A stretch of DNA of 64,000 nucleotides from Halopseudomonas formosensis (GTDB taxonomy: Bacteria > Pseudomonadota > Gammaproteobacteria > Pseudomonadales > Pseudomonadaceae), in the NCBI RefSeq assembly GCF_900115905.1, contig NZ_FOYD01000002.1:62001-126000 (forward strand), given 5' to 3'. The number at the start of each line of letters is the position of its first letter. The first letter of the stretch is position 1. The position numbers and the translations under genes were made by a program. This document shows, in pieces, positions 1 to 8,160 of the stretch. Below the pieces are notes generated by a model, which saw nothing but the letters and a program-made list of their open reading frames with translations, did no database searches and was not told the DNA's origin.

Positions 1-925
1 AGCGCATGACGTCGGCGCCCGGCCCGCGCAGGCTTTCAAAGGCCTGCTTCAGACTGGCCTCGGTATAGCCGGGATCCGGCAGATTGATGGTGCGCCGCAC
101 TTCCTGGCACAACTCGCACTGCTCGCCGGCCAGCGCCACCAGATACAGCAGCTCAACCCGCAGCTGGGCGGTGCCCTGGGTCTCCGGCTGCCCGGCATAC
201 AGACGCTTGATCTCCCGGTCCAGACGGGAAAACAGCAGCTTGCGCTCGCGGGTCAGATCCAGGGGGGTCTTTTCGATGGCCTCAAGGGCTGCGGAGGCGA
301 TCCAGCTGAGGGTCGCCACATGATCATTCATGCGGGCTTCCCAGCGCTGCAGGGCACGCTTCTTGAGATTGATGCCGGCACCGGACTCGTGACGGATGAC
401 ATCCAGCAGGCCCAGCTGGAACATCTGCCGCAGTCGCGCGAAGGTCTTGGGCTCAAGCATGTCGCGGGAACCGTTGCGCAGTGCCGGCGGCACCCGGGCA
501 GGATCCAGTGGATAGAAATGGCTTTCGGGCAGGGGTTTGGTGTCCGGCCGGTGCGAGCGCAGCTCGTTGATCAGCGGCAGCAGCAGCTCGGGGCGCTCGC
601 CCCCCTGCTGACGGCAGAAGTGCAGATAGCGGCGCAGAAGGAAGAGGCTGTTGCACAGGGCGGACAGGGGAGCGTTGAGCACATCACCTTCATGGACCGG
701 AATGTCGGTCGCCAGGGCAACCATCTCTTCCAGCAGCAGCGCCGCTCCGTGCAGCTCGATCAGATTCAGGGTTCCCCTGAGCTGCTGCAGCCCCTCGATG
801 GCCTGCTGCAGCAGGTGACCACTGTCCCGCTGCTCGAGGAACTGCTGCAGCAGATCCTCCACTTCGCCTACGCTGACGAACAGCTCGTCCCTGACCAGAT
901 CAAGTGATGTAGCACCTGTTAACAT
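1..925 (-). CDS. fimL: FimL, N-terminal part (partial at window edge)
   Basis: The frame from an ATG at 925 stays open to the left edge (308 codons), so this is the N-terminal part of a longer gene. It begins MLTGATSLDLVRDEL and contains LNLIELHGAALLLEEM, which resembles the N-terminal region of the type IV pilus chemosensory kinase ChpA. FimL is the stand-alone protein with that ChpA-like region; in P. aeruginosa it promotes cAMP signalling and twitching motility, and its gene lies beside an enoyl-CoA hydratase/isomerase near dnaQ, as here. I see no obvious phosphorylatable Hpt histidine motif in this part. GGGAGA upstream suits the ATG. The gene follows the isomerase by about 40 bp on the same strand. 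A true ChpA is the alternative; the neighbours argue against it. Confidence 0.8.
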   Translation of the reverse strand, partial: MLTGATSLDLVRDELFVSVGEVEDLLQQFLEQRDSGHLLQQAIEGLQQLRGTLNLIELHGAALLLEEMVALATDIPVHEGDVLNAPLSALCNSLFLLRRYLHFCRQQGGERPELLLPLINELRSHRPDTKPLPESHFYPLDPARVPPALRNGSRDMLEPKTFARLRQMFQLGLLDVIRHESGAGINLKKRALQRWEARMNDHVATLSWIASAALEAIEKTPLDLTRERKLLFSRLDREIKRLYAGQPETQGTAQLRVELLYLVALAGEQCELCQEVRRTINLPDPGYTEASLKQAFESLRGPGADVMR

Positions 926-964
926 CGCTTCAGTCTCCCTCATCCCTGCAATCAGACTGGATCT

Positions 965-1777
965 TCAGTCGGCAAACTCGGCCGGCTTCTTGCTCATGTG
1001 CGCAGCAACCGCCACCTTGAGATCTTCCGACTGGAGCATGGCTGCATTCCAGGTCGCTATGTAATTCAATCCGTCCGCCACGCTGTGGTCACGGCTGTAG
1101 CGGATCATTTCCTTGGTTCCGCGAATGGCTAGTGGTGACTTTGCAGCAATCTGCCGGGCTATGTCCATCACTCCTTCAAGGAGCGCGTCATGATCGGCAA
1201 ACACCTGATTGACCAGGCCGATACGCGCCGCCTCTTCACCGTATACGGGACGCCCGGTATAGGCCAGTTCCCGCATGATGCCATCGCCTATCAGACGCGG
1301 CAATCGCTGCAGGGTTCCCACGTCGGCCGCCATTCCCATGTCGATTTCCTTGATCGAGAAGTGGGCATCCGGGGTGCAGTAGCGCATGTCACAGGCGGAA
1401 ATCAGGTCGATGGCACCGCCAATACAGTAACCATGGACTGCCGCGATCACCGGCTTGCGGCACTCGTCGACGGCATTGAAGGCGCTCTGCAGCTTGAGGA
1501 TGTTGTGACGGATACGCTCGGCGTTGCGACCGATGTCGGCGACCATGCTGCCGGCGGCCTGCGCCAGCATCTGCAGATCGATGCCCGCGGAAAAATTCCT
1601 GCCCACCCCGGAGATGACCGCCACACGCACGCTGTCGGTCCGATCAACCCAGTCGAACACCTCGACCATCTCGGTCCAGAAAGCCTCATCCATCGAGTTG
1701 GCCTTGGCCGGGCGATTGATCATGACATGGGCAATGGCGCCCTGCTGCTCCACCAGCAGCGATTGGTACTCACGCAT
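965..1777 (-). CDS. Crotonase-family protein, dienoyl-CoA isomerase (ECH1) type
   Basis: This is a 270-residue crotonase-fold enzyme acting on acyl-CoA thioesters in the cytoplasm. GRNFSAGIDL (about residues 60-70) and HGYCIGGAIDL (about 114-124) supply the oxyanion-hole segments. The stretch CDMRYCTPDAHFSIKEIDMG followed by MAADVGTLQRLP closely follows animal delta3,5-delta2,4-dienoyl-CoA isomerase, whose catalytic acidic residues are the Glu of KE and the Asp of AAD; both are present. The later YSRDHSVADGLNYIATWN also matches that family. The likely role is isomerisation of dienoyl-CoA intermediates in breakdown of odd-position unsaturated fatty acids. It sits between dnaQ and fimL on the same strand. 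A plain enoyl-CoA hydratase is less likely given the residues. Confidence 0.85.
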   Translation of the reverse strand: MREYQSLLVEQQGAIAHVMINRPAKANSMDEAFWTEMVEVFDWVDRTDSVRVAVISGVGRNFSAGIDLQMLAQAAGSMVADIGRNAERIRHNILKLQSAFNAVDECRKPVIAAVHGYCIGGAIDLISACDMRYCTPDAHFSIKEIDMGMAADVGTLQRLPRLIGDGIMRELAYTGRPVYGEEAARIGLVNQVFADHDALLEGVMDIARQIAAKSPLAIRGTKEMIRYSRDHSVADGLNYIATWNAAMLQSEDLKVAVAAHMSKKPAEFAD

Positions 1778-1895
1778 GCGTAACTCCCTGACAAACTGCT
1801 TGTTCTTATCAAGTCATGCACTATATCAAGCATGGCCCCCGGCGGCATACCCGGGATTTGCTCCCCGTGCCTGTTCTGTGGAAAGTGCCGCAGAT

Positions 1896-2618
1896 TCAGG
1901 CCTCAATCGCTTCCATCTGCCGCCACAAGGCAAAACCCGCCGCCTTCTCTATGGCAGCCAGACGCTGCTCGTGGGCCGCCAGCTCCTCCTCGGTCGCCCG
2001 CACCACCGGCAGCACCGGCCGTGACTGCGGGTCGAGGCGACGGATCTCCCCGGGCTGGTCCGCACTGCCCTCGGACCCCTGTCCCGCCAGTACCAGCGCC
2101 GTCTGGCCGCCGGTCATGATCAGATAGACATCCGCGAGAATCTCGGCGTCCAGCAACGCGCCGTGCAGCTCCCGCTGGGAGTTGTCCACCCCGTAGCGCT
2201 TGCACAGGGCGTCCAGGGTGTTGCGCTGTCCGGGATGCTTGTGCCGGGCCAGCAGCAGGGTATCCACTACCGAACAGTGGTCGGCCACGCAACCGTGACG
2301 GCCAAGCCGCTCCAGCTCGGCATCGATGAAGCCCACGTCGAACGCGGCGTTGTGGATCACCAGCTGGGCGCCGCGGATGAAGTCCATGAACTCGTCGGCC
2401 ACGTCGGCGAACAGCGGCTTGTCCGCAAGAAACTCGTCGGAGATCCCGTGGACCTGGAAGGCGCCCTCTTCCACCTCCCGCTCGGGATTGATGTAGACAT
2501 GGAAGTGCCGGCCGGTCAGGCGCCGGTCGAGCAGCTCGACACAGCCGATCTCGATGATGCGATGACCTTCCCTTACCTCGATACCCGTGGTTTCGGTATC
2601 CAGAACGACTTCACGCAT
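1896..2618 (-). CDS. dnaQ: DNA polymerase III epsilon subunit (3'-5' proofreading exonuclease)
   Basis: A 240-residue DEDDh exonuclease and proofreading subunit of the replicative polymerase core. Exo I is LDTETTGIE near residue 6, Exo II is [14 protein letters not shown] near 94-107, and Exo III is [14 protein letters not shown] near 157-170 with the catalytic His and Asp. The C-terminal 60 residues would bind the alpha subunit. The ATG at 2618 has GGGAG upstream and lies inside the end of rnhA, which stops at 2611, so the two are translationally close. Methyltransferase, rnhA and dnaQ form a tight minus-strand operon, in the order known from Pseudomonas. Confidence 0.96.
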   Translation of the reverse strand: MREVVLDTETTGIEVREGHRIIEIGCVELLDRRLTGRHFHVYINPEREVEEGAFQVHGISDEFLADKPLFADVADEFMDFIRGAQLVIHNAAFDVGFIDAELERLGRHGCVADHCSVVDTLLLARHKHPGQRNTLDALCKRYGVDNSQRELHGALLDAEILADVYLIMTGGQTALVLAGQGSEGSADQPGEIRRLDPQSRPVLPVVRATEEELAAHEQRLAAIEKAAGFALWRQMEAIEA

Positions 2619-3075
2619 TCACCGCACTCCCCTTCATCATGACCTCTTCCACTCCCCGGTTGGCCAGCTGGTCGGCCAGCTCGTTCTCCGGATGACCACT
2701 GTGGCCCTTGACCCACTGCCACTGCACATGGTGCTGACTGACCAGCTCATCCAGCTGACGCCAGAGATCGGCATTCTTCACCGGCTGGCGGCCAGCGGTT
2801 TTCCAGCCGCGCTTCTTCCAGTTGGGCATCCATTCGCAGACACCCTTCATCACATACTGCGAGTCGGTGGTCAGCCGGACATTGGCCGGGGCCTTCTTCA
2901 GGGCCTGCAGACCGCGGATGGCCGCCATCAGCTCCATGCGGTTATTGGTGGTCTGCGGCTCGCCGCCGAACAGGGTCTTCTGATATTCGCCCAGACGCAG
3001 CAATACGCCCCAGCCGCCCGGGCCGGGATTGCCCTTGCAGGCGCCGTCGGTAAATATCTCGATTACATGCGTCAT
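2611..3075 (-). CDS. rnhA: Ribonuclease HI
   Basis: A 154-residue RNase HI that cleaves the RNA strand of RNA-DNA hybrids. It starts at the ATG at 3075 with [20 protein letters not shown], the canonical first catalytic Asp region. [10 protein letters not shown] carries the Glu, TTDSQYV the second Asp, and [14 protein letters not shown] the loop His and final Asp. The frame is open further upstream, but that extension is the methyltransferase coding region in another frame. The start overlaps the methyltransferase stop as ATGA, and the 3' end overlaps dnaQ by 8 bp, so the three genes look co-translated. Confidence 0.96.
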   Translation of the reverse strand: MTHVIEIFTDGACKGNPGPGGWGVLLRLGEYQKTLFGGEPQTTNNRMELMAAIRGLQALKKAPANVRLTTDSQYVMKGVCEWMPNWKKRGWKTAGRQPVKNADLWRQLDELVSQHHVQWQWVKGHSGHPENELADQLANRGVEEVMMKGSAVNA

Positions 3076-3845
3076 GTCTTGTCCCGTTTGTGCGCCCGGC
3101 GGTTTCCTGCGACCAGCGGCGGCAGACCCAGGGCCGGAAAGGCGATGGTCCGCTGCCGGCGGGGTATCGCACCGAGGGTCTGCCTGCGGGCACGCAGGAA
3201 ATAGAAGCCGCCCCCCGGCAGCTGGTGACGCTGCCCCCAGCTGTCCAGCCAGCTGAAACGCTCCAGCCAGGCGCTTGAATTCAGCGGCGGACGATAACAT
3301 CCATCGACTCTTTTCTCCACCGCAAAACCCAGCAGTTCCAGCCAGTCCGTCAGCCGTGCCGGACTGATGAATCCGGCCTCGCTGAACCAGTCCCGACCGG
3401 CGAAATGATTGAGTCCCCAGCAGCTCCATGGGTTGAAGCCGAACACCAGCAGATGCCCGCCGGCACGCACCGCCTGACTGGCTTCACGCAGCAGGCTGCG
3501 TGGCGACAGGCAGAAATCCAGGCCGTGGTGCAGCAATACCACGTCCAGTGAGTGGGGAGCGAAGGGCCAGCTCGTTTCGTCCACCGGCAGGCAGTCCGGA
3601 CCGACCTGAAGGTCCAGGCGCCAGTGGTTGCGCAAGACCGAATGCTGCTCATCCAGCAGCCCCGGCAGCAGGCCATACTGCACCAGGTGCTGACCGAAGC
3701 ATTTCTGCAGCTCCTGCTGCACTATGCAGCGCTCGCTGCTGAGCAGCATCTGGCCGGGAGCGCTGTCGAGCCACTGCCGAGCGACACAGATGAGCCTGAG
3801 CAGATCCTCCTGACTGATGGAACGGGATTGTTCGGGAATCTCCAT
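3072..3845 (-). CDS. Class I SAM-dependent methyltransferase-like protein
   Basis: A 257-residue protein in the position of the conserved methyltransferase between rnhA and gloB in pseudomonads (PA1814 by order). The segment [26 protein letters not shown] is the typical methyltransferase strand-4/helix-D region, followed by [22 protein letters not shown]. The glycine-rich motif I is degenerate, so SAM binding is inferred. The ATG at 3845 is chosen because GGAGG precedes it by 5 nt; the frame could extend to 3896 but that would cover the divergent gloB promoter. Substrate unknown. It heads the rnhA-dnaQ operon and overlaps rnhA by 4 bp. Confidence 0.8.
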   Translation of the reverse strand: MEIPEQSRSISQEDLLRLICVARQWLDSAPGQMLLSSERCIVQQELQKCFGQHLVQYGLLPGLLDEQHSVLRNHWRLDLQVGPDCLPVDETSWPFAPHSLDVVLLHHGLDFCLSPRSLLREASQAVRAGGHLLVFGFNPWSCWGLNHFAGRDWFSEAGFISPARLTDWLELLGFAVEKRVDGCYRPPLNSSAWLERFSWLDSWGQRHQLPGGGFYFLRARRQTLGAIPRRQRTIAFPALGLPPLVAGNRRAHKRDKT

Positions 3846-3857
3846 GGGGCCTCCGGG

Positions 3858-3886
3858 TTGGCCTGGGCACGCCAACCTCCTATAAG
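3858..3886 (+). promoter_or_regulatory. Putative sigma70 promoter of gloB
   Basis: TTGGCC (3858-3863) and TATAAG (3881-3886) are separated by 17 bp and lie 37 bp before the gloB start. They fall in the divergent gap between the methyltransferase gene and gloB. Assigned by motif and spacing only. Confidence 0.5.
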
Positions 3887-3922
3887 ATAGCTGCAACTAC
3901 GATTCCGGAAAGCGAGCCTGTC

Positions 3923-4702
3923 ATGCCGACCTTCATTGCCCTTCCCGCCTTTCAGGACAACTACATCTGGCTGCTGACAGATGACACCTCTTTCAAGGTG
4001 ACGGCTGTCGACCCGGGTGACGCCCGACCGGTGATAAGCTGGCTCGGCCGCCACCCCGAATACCAGCTGAGCACGATTCTGCTGACCCATCACCACCGGG
4101 ACCATACCGGCGGGGTACTGTCGCTCAAGGCCGCCACCCAGTGCCGGGTTCTGGGGCCGGACAACCCGGCCATCGACGGTATCGACCGGACACTCGCCGA
4201 CGGTGATCAGATCAACCTGGCCGGCCAGAGCATTCGCGTCATCGCAGTGCCCGGTCACACCCTGGATCATATTGCCTTCTTCTGCGATGACCCGCAGGAA
4301 CCCTGGCTGCTCAGTGGCGACACCCTGTTCGCCGGTGGCTGCGGACGGGTTTTCGAAGGCACCCCGGCGCAGATGCACGACTCGCTCCAGCGCCTGGCTG
4401 CCCTGCCGGATGCCACCACCATATATTGCACCCATGAATACACCCAAGCCAACCTGCGTTTTGCCCAGGCGGTGGAACCGGACAACCCGGACATCCGCGT
4501 ACGTCTGGAGGTAGTGGAAGACCTGCGCCGGGATGGTCAGATCACCCTGCCCACCACGCTGGCCCTGGAGAAGCGGACCAATCCCTTCCTGCGCAGTGCG
4601 GAGCCGGCGGTGGTCGAGGCCGCGAGCCGCCAGGCCGGTGGCGAGGTTACCCCCGGCGCCGAGACATTTGCCGCAATACGTGCATGGAAGGACATATTCT
4701 GA
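3923..4702 (+). CDS. gloB: Hydroxyacylglutathione hydrolase (glyoxalase II)
   Basis: A 259-residue metallo-beta-lactamase-fold thiolesterase that hydrolyses S-lactoylglutathione to lactate and glutathione, the last step of methylglyoxal detoxification. The metal motif THHHRDHTGG is near residue 54, with further ligands in VPGHTLDHI (about 111-119), SGDTLFAGGCGR (about 132-143) and CTHEYTQANLRFA (about 170-182). The C-terminal KRTNPFLR matches the glutathione-binding end of the family. It is divergent from the methyltransferase gene, and a GC-rich inverted repeat at about 4735-4761 follows it. Confidence 0.95.
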   Translation: MPTFIALPAFQDNYIWLLTDDTSFKVTAVDPGDARPVISWLGRHPEYQLSTILLTHHHRDHTGGVLSLKAATQCRVLGPDNPAIDGIDRTLADGDQINLAGQSIRVIAVPGHTLDHIAFFCDDPQEPWLLSGDTLFAGGCGRVFEGTPAQMHDSLQRLAALPDATTIYCTHEYTQANLRFAQAVEPDNPDIRVRLEVVEDLRRDGQITLPTTLALEKRTNPFLRSAEPAVVEAASRQAGGEVTPGAETFAAIRAWKDIF

Positions 4703-4791
4703 CATAGTTCAGCCAACCGGCGGCAGGCCGCTCTGGCGCCGCTGCATCATGGCGCGGCGCCACGTGCGACAGATGGCCTCTGCCAGCTCGG

Positions 4792-4820
4792 TTGACCCTC
4801 GGGAAGTGACTCCCTAGAAT
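4792..4820 (+). promoter_or_regulatory. Putative sigma70 promoter of mltD
   Basis: TTGACC (4792-4797) and TAGAAT (4815-4820) are 17 bp apart, close to consensus, and end 26 bp before the mltD start. It implies mltD is transcribed separately from gloB. Confidence 0.65.
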
Positions 4821-4846
4821 CGGGCAAATTTCAAAGGATGGCCCCC

Positions 4847-6211
4847 ATGACTGTTACGCCCAACGTTCTCAGAAATGGACTCCTGACGCTGTGGCTCCTG
4901 GTGCTTGTCGGCTGCCAGACCACCACCAACCGCACCGACCAGTCCGCAGCACCTCGAATCAGTTCCGCCCCCGCCGCCAGCAGTGATCACAGACCCAATC
5001 GCCTCGGCAACTGGCGCAGCACCCGCAAGGCCGATGAACCCTATACCCTGTGGACCCGCATCCGCGACGGCTTCCAGCTCGACCCGACCCTGCTCGACAG
5101 TCCGCGGGTAGACAAGCAGCGGCTGCACTATGCGTCCCAGGCCCGCTATTTCGAAGTCACTTCCGAGCGCGCCAGACGCTATCTGCATTATGTCGTGGAA
5201 GAGCTGGACAAGCGCGGCATGCCGCTGGAGCTGGCACTGCTGCCCTTCGTCGAGAGCGGCTACAACCCCATGGTCTACTCGCGCTCCCAGGCCGCTGGCA
5301 TCTGGCAGTTCATCCCTTCGACCGGACGGGTCTTTTCGCTGCACCAGGACGACATCTATGACGGCCGTCGGGACATTACCGCCTCGACCAATGCCGCACT
5401 GGATTATCTGACCCGACTGAACAACATGTTCGACGGCGACTGGCTGCTGGCGGTCGCGGCCTACAACTGCGGCGAGGGCTGCATCGGCCGGGCCGTGAAG
5501 CGCAACCAGGAACTGGGTCTGCCGGCTGACTACTGGAACCTGCAGCTGCCCAGCGAGACCATGGATTACGTGCCGCGGCTGCTGGCCCTGGCGCAGATCG
5601 TCAGCACGCCGGAGCAGTTCGGCATCAGCCTGCCCGACCTGAACGATGAGCCCTATTTTGCCCAGATCACCATCCGCCGCCCGCTGGACCTGCTCAAGGC
5701 AGCCGAACTGGCGAGTATCAGCGCGGACGAAATGCGCTACCTGAACCCGGCGTTCAAGCACCGGGTTGCCACACCGCGCCAGCCGTACCAGTTGCTCGTA
5801 CCCGTAGCCCAGGCCGAGCAGTTCAGCGCCGCCCTGGCCCGTTTGCCCGACAGCGAGCGCGTGCCCTTCAGCCGCTACACGGTGCGACGCGGTGACAACC
5901 TGTCGGCCATTGCCCGTCAGCACGGCTCCAGCGTGGAAGCACTGCGTCAGGCCAACAACCTGCAGAGCAACCTGATCAATGTCGGTCAGCAACTGATCAT
6001 CCCCAGCGCCGGTGCTACCCAGCTTGCCGGTAACACCCCGACCGGCAGCGCGCCGAGAAGCAATCGGCCACGCACCTACACCGTACAGTCGGGTGATTCG
6101 CTCTATAGCATCGCCCGCCGGTTCAATGTCGAGGTCAAGCAGCTGCGCGCCTGGAACGGGGTGGATACTCTGCTCAAGCCCGGCCAGCAACTGACGCTGC
6201 ATCTGCCCTGA
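4847..6211 (+). CDS. mltD: Membrane-bound lytic murein transglycosylase D
   Basis: A 454-residue lipoprotein that cleaves peptidoglycan glycan strands to 1,6-anhydro ends. The N-terminus is a lipoprotein signal with lipobox LVGC. The lytic transglycosylase domain covers about residues 100-250; LPFVESGYNP holds the catalytic Glu, followed by AAGIWQFIPSTGR and VAAYNCGEG. Two LysM repeats close the protein, beginning YTVRRGDNLSAIAR and YTVQSGDSLYSIAR. I chose the ATG at 4847 because AAAGGA lies 8 nt upstream; an in-frame ATG at 4838 overlaps that site. It probably acts at the inner face of the outer membrane in wall turnover. Confidence 0.93.
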   Translation: MTVTPNVLRNGLLTLWLLVLVGCQTTTNRTDQSAAPRISSAPAASSDHRPNRLGNWRSTRKADEPYTLWTRIRDGFQLDPTLLDSPRVDKQRLHYASQARYFEVTSERARRYLHYVVEELDKRGMPLELALLPFVESGYNPMVYSRSQAAGIWQFIPSTGRVFSLHQDDIYDGRRDITASTNAALDYLTRLNNMFDGDWLLAVAAYNCGEGCIGRAVKRNQELGLPADYWNLQLPSETMDYVPRLLALAQIVSTPEQFGISLPDLNDEPYFAQITIRRPLDLLKAAELASISADEMRYLNPAFKHRVATPRQPYQLLVPVAQAEQFSAALARLPDSERVPFSRYTVRRGDNLSAIARQHGSSVEALRQANNLQSNLINVGQQLIIPSAGATQLAGNTPTGSAPRSNRPRTYTVQSGDSLYSIARRFNVEVKQLRAWNGVDTLLKPGQQLTLHLP

Positions 6212-6297
6212 TCAGCCGAACCCGGGATGGCAACTGACATGCTGGCATCCCGCCCGCTTTCGCTTGTGCTCGCACAATGGTAGCGTACGCGCAGACC

Positions 6298-8136
6298 ATG
6301 CTTACACGATCCCCGATCCGCCCATTGCTTCTCCTGCTCGTCCTGCTGCTGACAGCCAGCCTGTCGGGGCTGGTGGACGCGGCCATCTATCGTCAGCACG
6401 GTTACTCCGTGTTCGGCCTGCCCAGGTACGCCGAGGACTTCAGCCATCTGGATTACGTCAACCCCGAGGCGCCCAAGGGCGGCACCCTGCGGGTCATGGG
6501 CAGCGGCACCTTCGACACCCTGAATCCCTACACGCTCAAGGGCACCAGCCCTATCGCTACCGGCAACTTCTACCAGTACGGCATCAGCGAACTGAACGAG
6601 CCGCTGATGGTCGGCAGCGGCATCTATGACCCTTCGGGCGACGAGCCCTTCTCCGCCTACGGCCTGATCGCCGAGAGCCTGGAGTTTCCCGACGACCGCA
6701 GCTGGGTGGTGTTCAACCTCAGGCCCGAGGCGCGTTTCCATGACGGCCGCTCCATCACCGCCCACGACGTTGCCTTCAGCTACCGGTTGCTGCGCGAACA
6801 GGGTCACCCCAATTACCGGGCCATGCTGCAGGACGTGGCCCGCTACGATCTGCTCGGCCCCCATCGCATCCGCTTCATCTTCAAGCAGGCAGACAACCCG
6901 CTGCTGATCCTGCGTCTGGGCGAGTTGCCTGTGCTGCCGGAACATTACTGGCGCGATCGCCCCTTCGGCGAAACCACCTTCGAGCCGGCGCTCAACAGCG
7001 GCCCCTACCGCATCAGCGAGGTGGCGCCCGGCCGCCGTCTGGTATTCGAACGGGTCAGGAACTACTGGGGACAGGATCTTCCGATCAACCGGGGCAAGTA
7101 CAATGTCGACCGCATGGAGGTCGAGTTCTACCGCGACAACAACGTCGCCTTCGAAGCCTTCAAGGCCGGCGAGTTCGATATCTATCTGGAACACAAGGCC
7201 AGCAACTGGGCCAACGCCTACGACTTCCCGGCGGTGACCAGCGGGGCGGTGCTCAAGCGGGCCATCCAGCACGAAATCCCCGCCTCCACCCAGGGCCTGT
7301 TCTTCAATACCCGGCGCGCGCCCTTCGACCGGCGGGAGGTGCGGCAGGCGCTGGGCATGCTGTTCGACTTCGAATGGTCCAACCGCGTGCTCTTCCATGA
7401 AGCCTATCGACGGTCCCTGAGCTACTTCCCCAACAGTCCGTTCAGCGCCACCGGGCTGCCCGCCGGCCAGGAATTCCTGTTTCTGGAGCCATTCCGCCAG
7501 CACCTGCCGCCGGAGCTCTTCCTGCAGCCCTTCACCCTGCCGGTGACCGATGGCCGGGGCATTCCCCGGGAAACCCTGCGCGAGGCGGTGGCGCTGTTCA
7601 ACCGGGCCGGCTGGAAGCTCAGCAACGGCAGGCTGCAGAACGAAGCGGGGCGCCCGCTGGTGTTCGAGGTGCTGCTGGTCAACCCGAGTCTGGAGCGCAT
7701 TCTCCTGCCCTGGCGTACCAATCTCGCGCGCCTCGGCATAGAACTGCGGGTGCGCACCGTGGATCGGGCCCAGTACAAGGCCCGGCTGGATCAGTTCGAT
7801 TTCGACATGATTCTCACCACCCTGCCCCAGAGCCTGTCGCCGGGGCATGAACAGTACACCTACTTCCATTCCTCCCAGCGCAACGTCAAGGGCAGCCGCA
7901 ACTATGCCGGCATCGACAACCCGGTGGTCGACGCACTGGTGGACGAGCTGCTCAACGCCCGCACCCGCAACCGCCAGGTCGCTGCCGCCCGTGCACTGGA
8001 CAGGGTGTTATTGTGGGAGCACTACATGATTCCGAACTGGTATATTGACTACCACCGCGTTGCCCATCGCAGTTATCTGCGATCACCAGCAACGCCACCC
8101 TATTCGCTGGCCATCCGGACCTGGTGGATGGATTGA
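6298..8136 (+). CDS. Extracellular solute-binding protein, family 5 (YejA-like), copy 1
   Basis: A roughly 612-residue periplasmic binding protein of the oligopeptide/dipeptide (SBP_bac_5) class. It has a signal peptide with a leucine-rich core ending near LVDAA. The body has YVNPEAPKGGTLRVMGSGTF near the mature N-terminus, LRPEARFHDGRSITAHDVAFSY and the family C-terminal half. The start is uncertain: ATGs at 6277 and 6298 both lack a clear ribosome site, and the second gives a better signal peptide. It is followed 24 bp later by a paralogue, then yejB, yejE and yejF, so it delivers substrate to that importer. E. coli YejA handles microcin C-like peptides; the ligand here is unknown. Confidence 0.88.
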   Translation: MLTRSPIRPLLLLLVLLLTASLSGLVDAAIYRQHGYSVFGLPRYAEDFSHLDYVNPEAPKGGTLRVMGSGTFDTLNPYTLKGTSPIATGNFYQYGISELNEPLMVGSGIYDPSGDEPFSAYGLIAESLEFPDDRSWVVFNLRPEARFHDGRSITAHDVAFSYRLLREQGHPNYRAMLQDVARYDLLGPHRIRFIFKQADNPLLILRLGELPVLPEHYWRDRPFGETTFEPALNSGPYRISEVAPGRRLVFERVRNYWGQDLPINRGKYNVDRMEVEFYRDNNVAFEAFKAGEFDIYLEHKASNWANAYDFPAVTSGAVLKRAIQHEIPASTQGLFFNTRRAPFDRREVRQALGMLFDFEWSNRVLFHEAYRRSLSYFPNSPFSATGLPAGQEFLFLEPFRQHLPPELFLQPFTLPVTDGRGIPRETLREAVALFNRAGWKLSNGRLQNEAGRPLVFEVLLVNPSLERILLPWRTNLARLGIELRVRTVDRAQYKARLDQFDFDMILTTLPQSLSPGHEQYTYFHSSQRNVKGSRNYAGIDNPVVDALVDELLNARTRNRQVAAARALDRVLLWEHYMIPNWYIDYHRVAHRSYLRSPATPPYSLAIRTWWMD

Positions 8137-8160
8137 TCCGAACGATAACAAGGTCATCTG

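Noticed and set aside
1-925. ChpA/PilL-type chemosensory kinase as the identity of the left-edge gene
   Set aside because: The N-terminal similarity fits both, but the neighbours (isomerase, dnaQ) and the absence of an Hpt motif in the visible part favour FimL.
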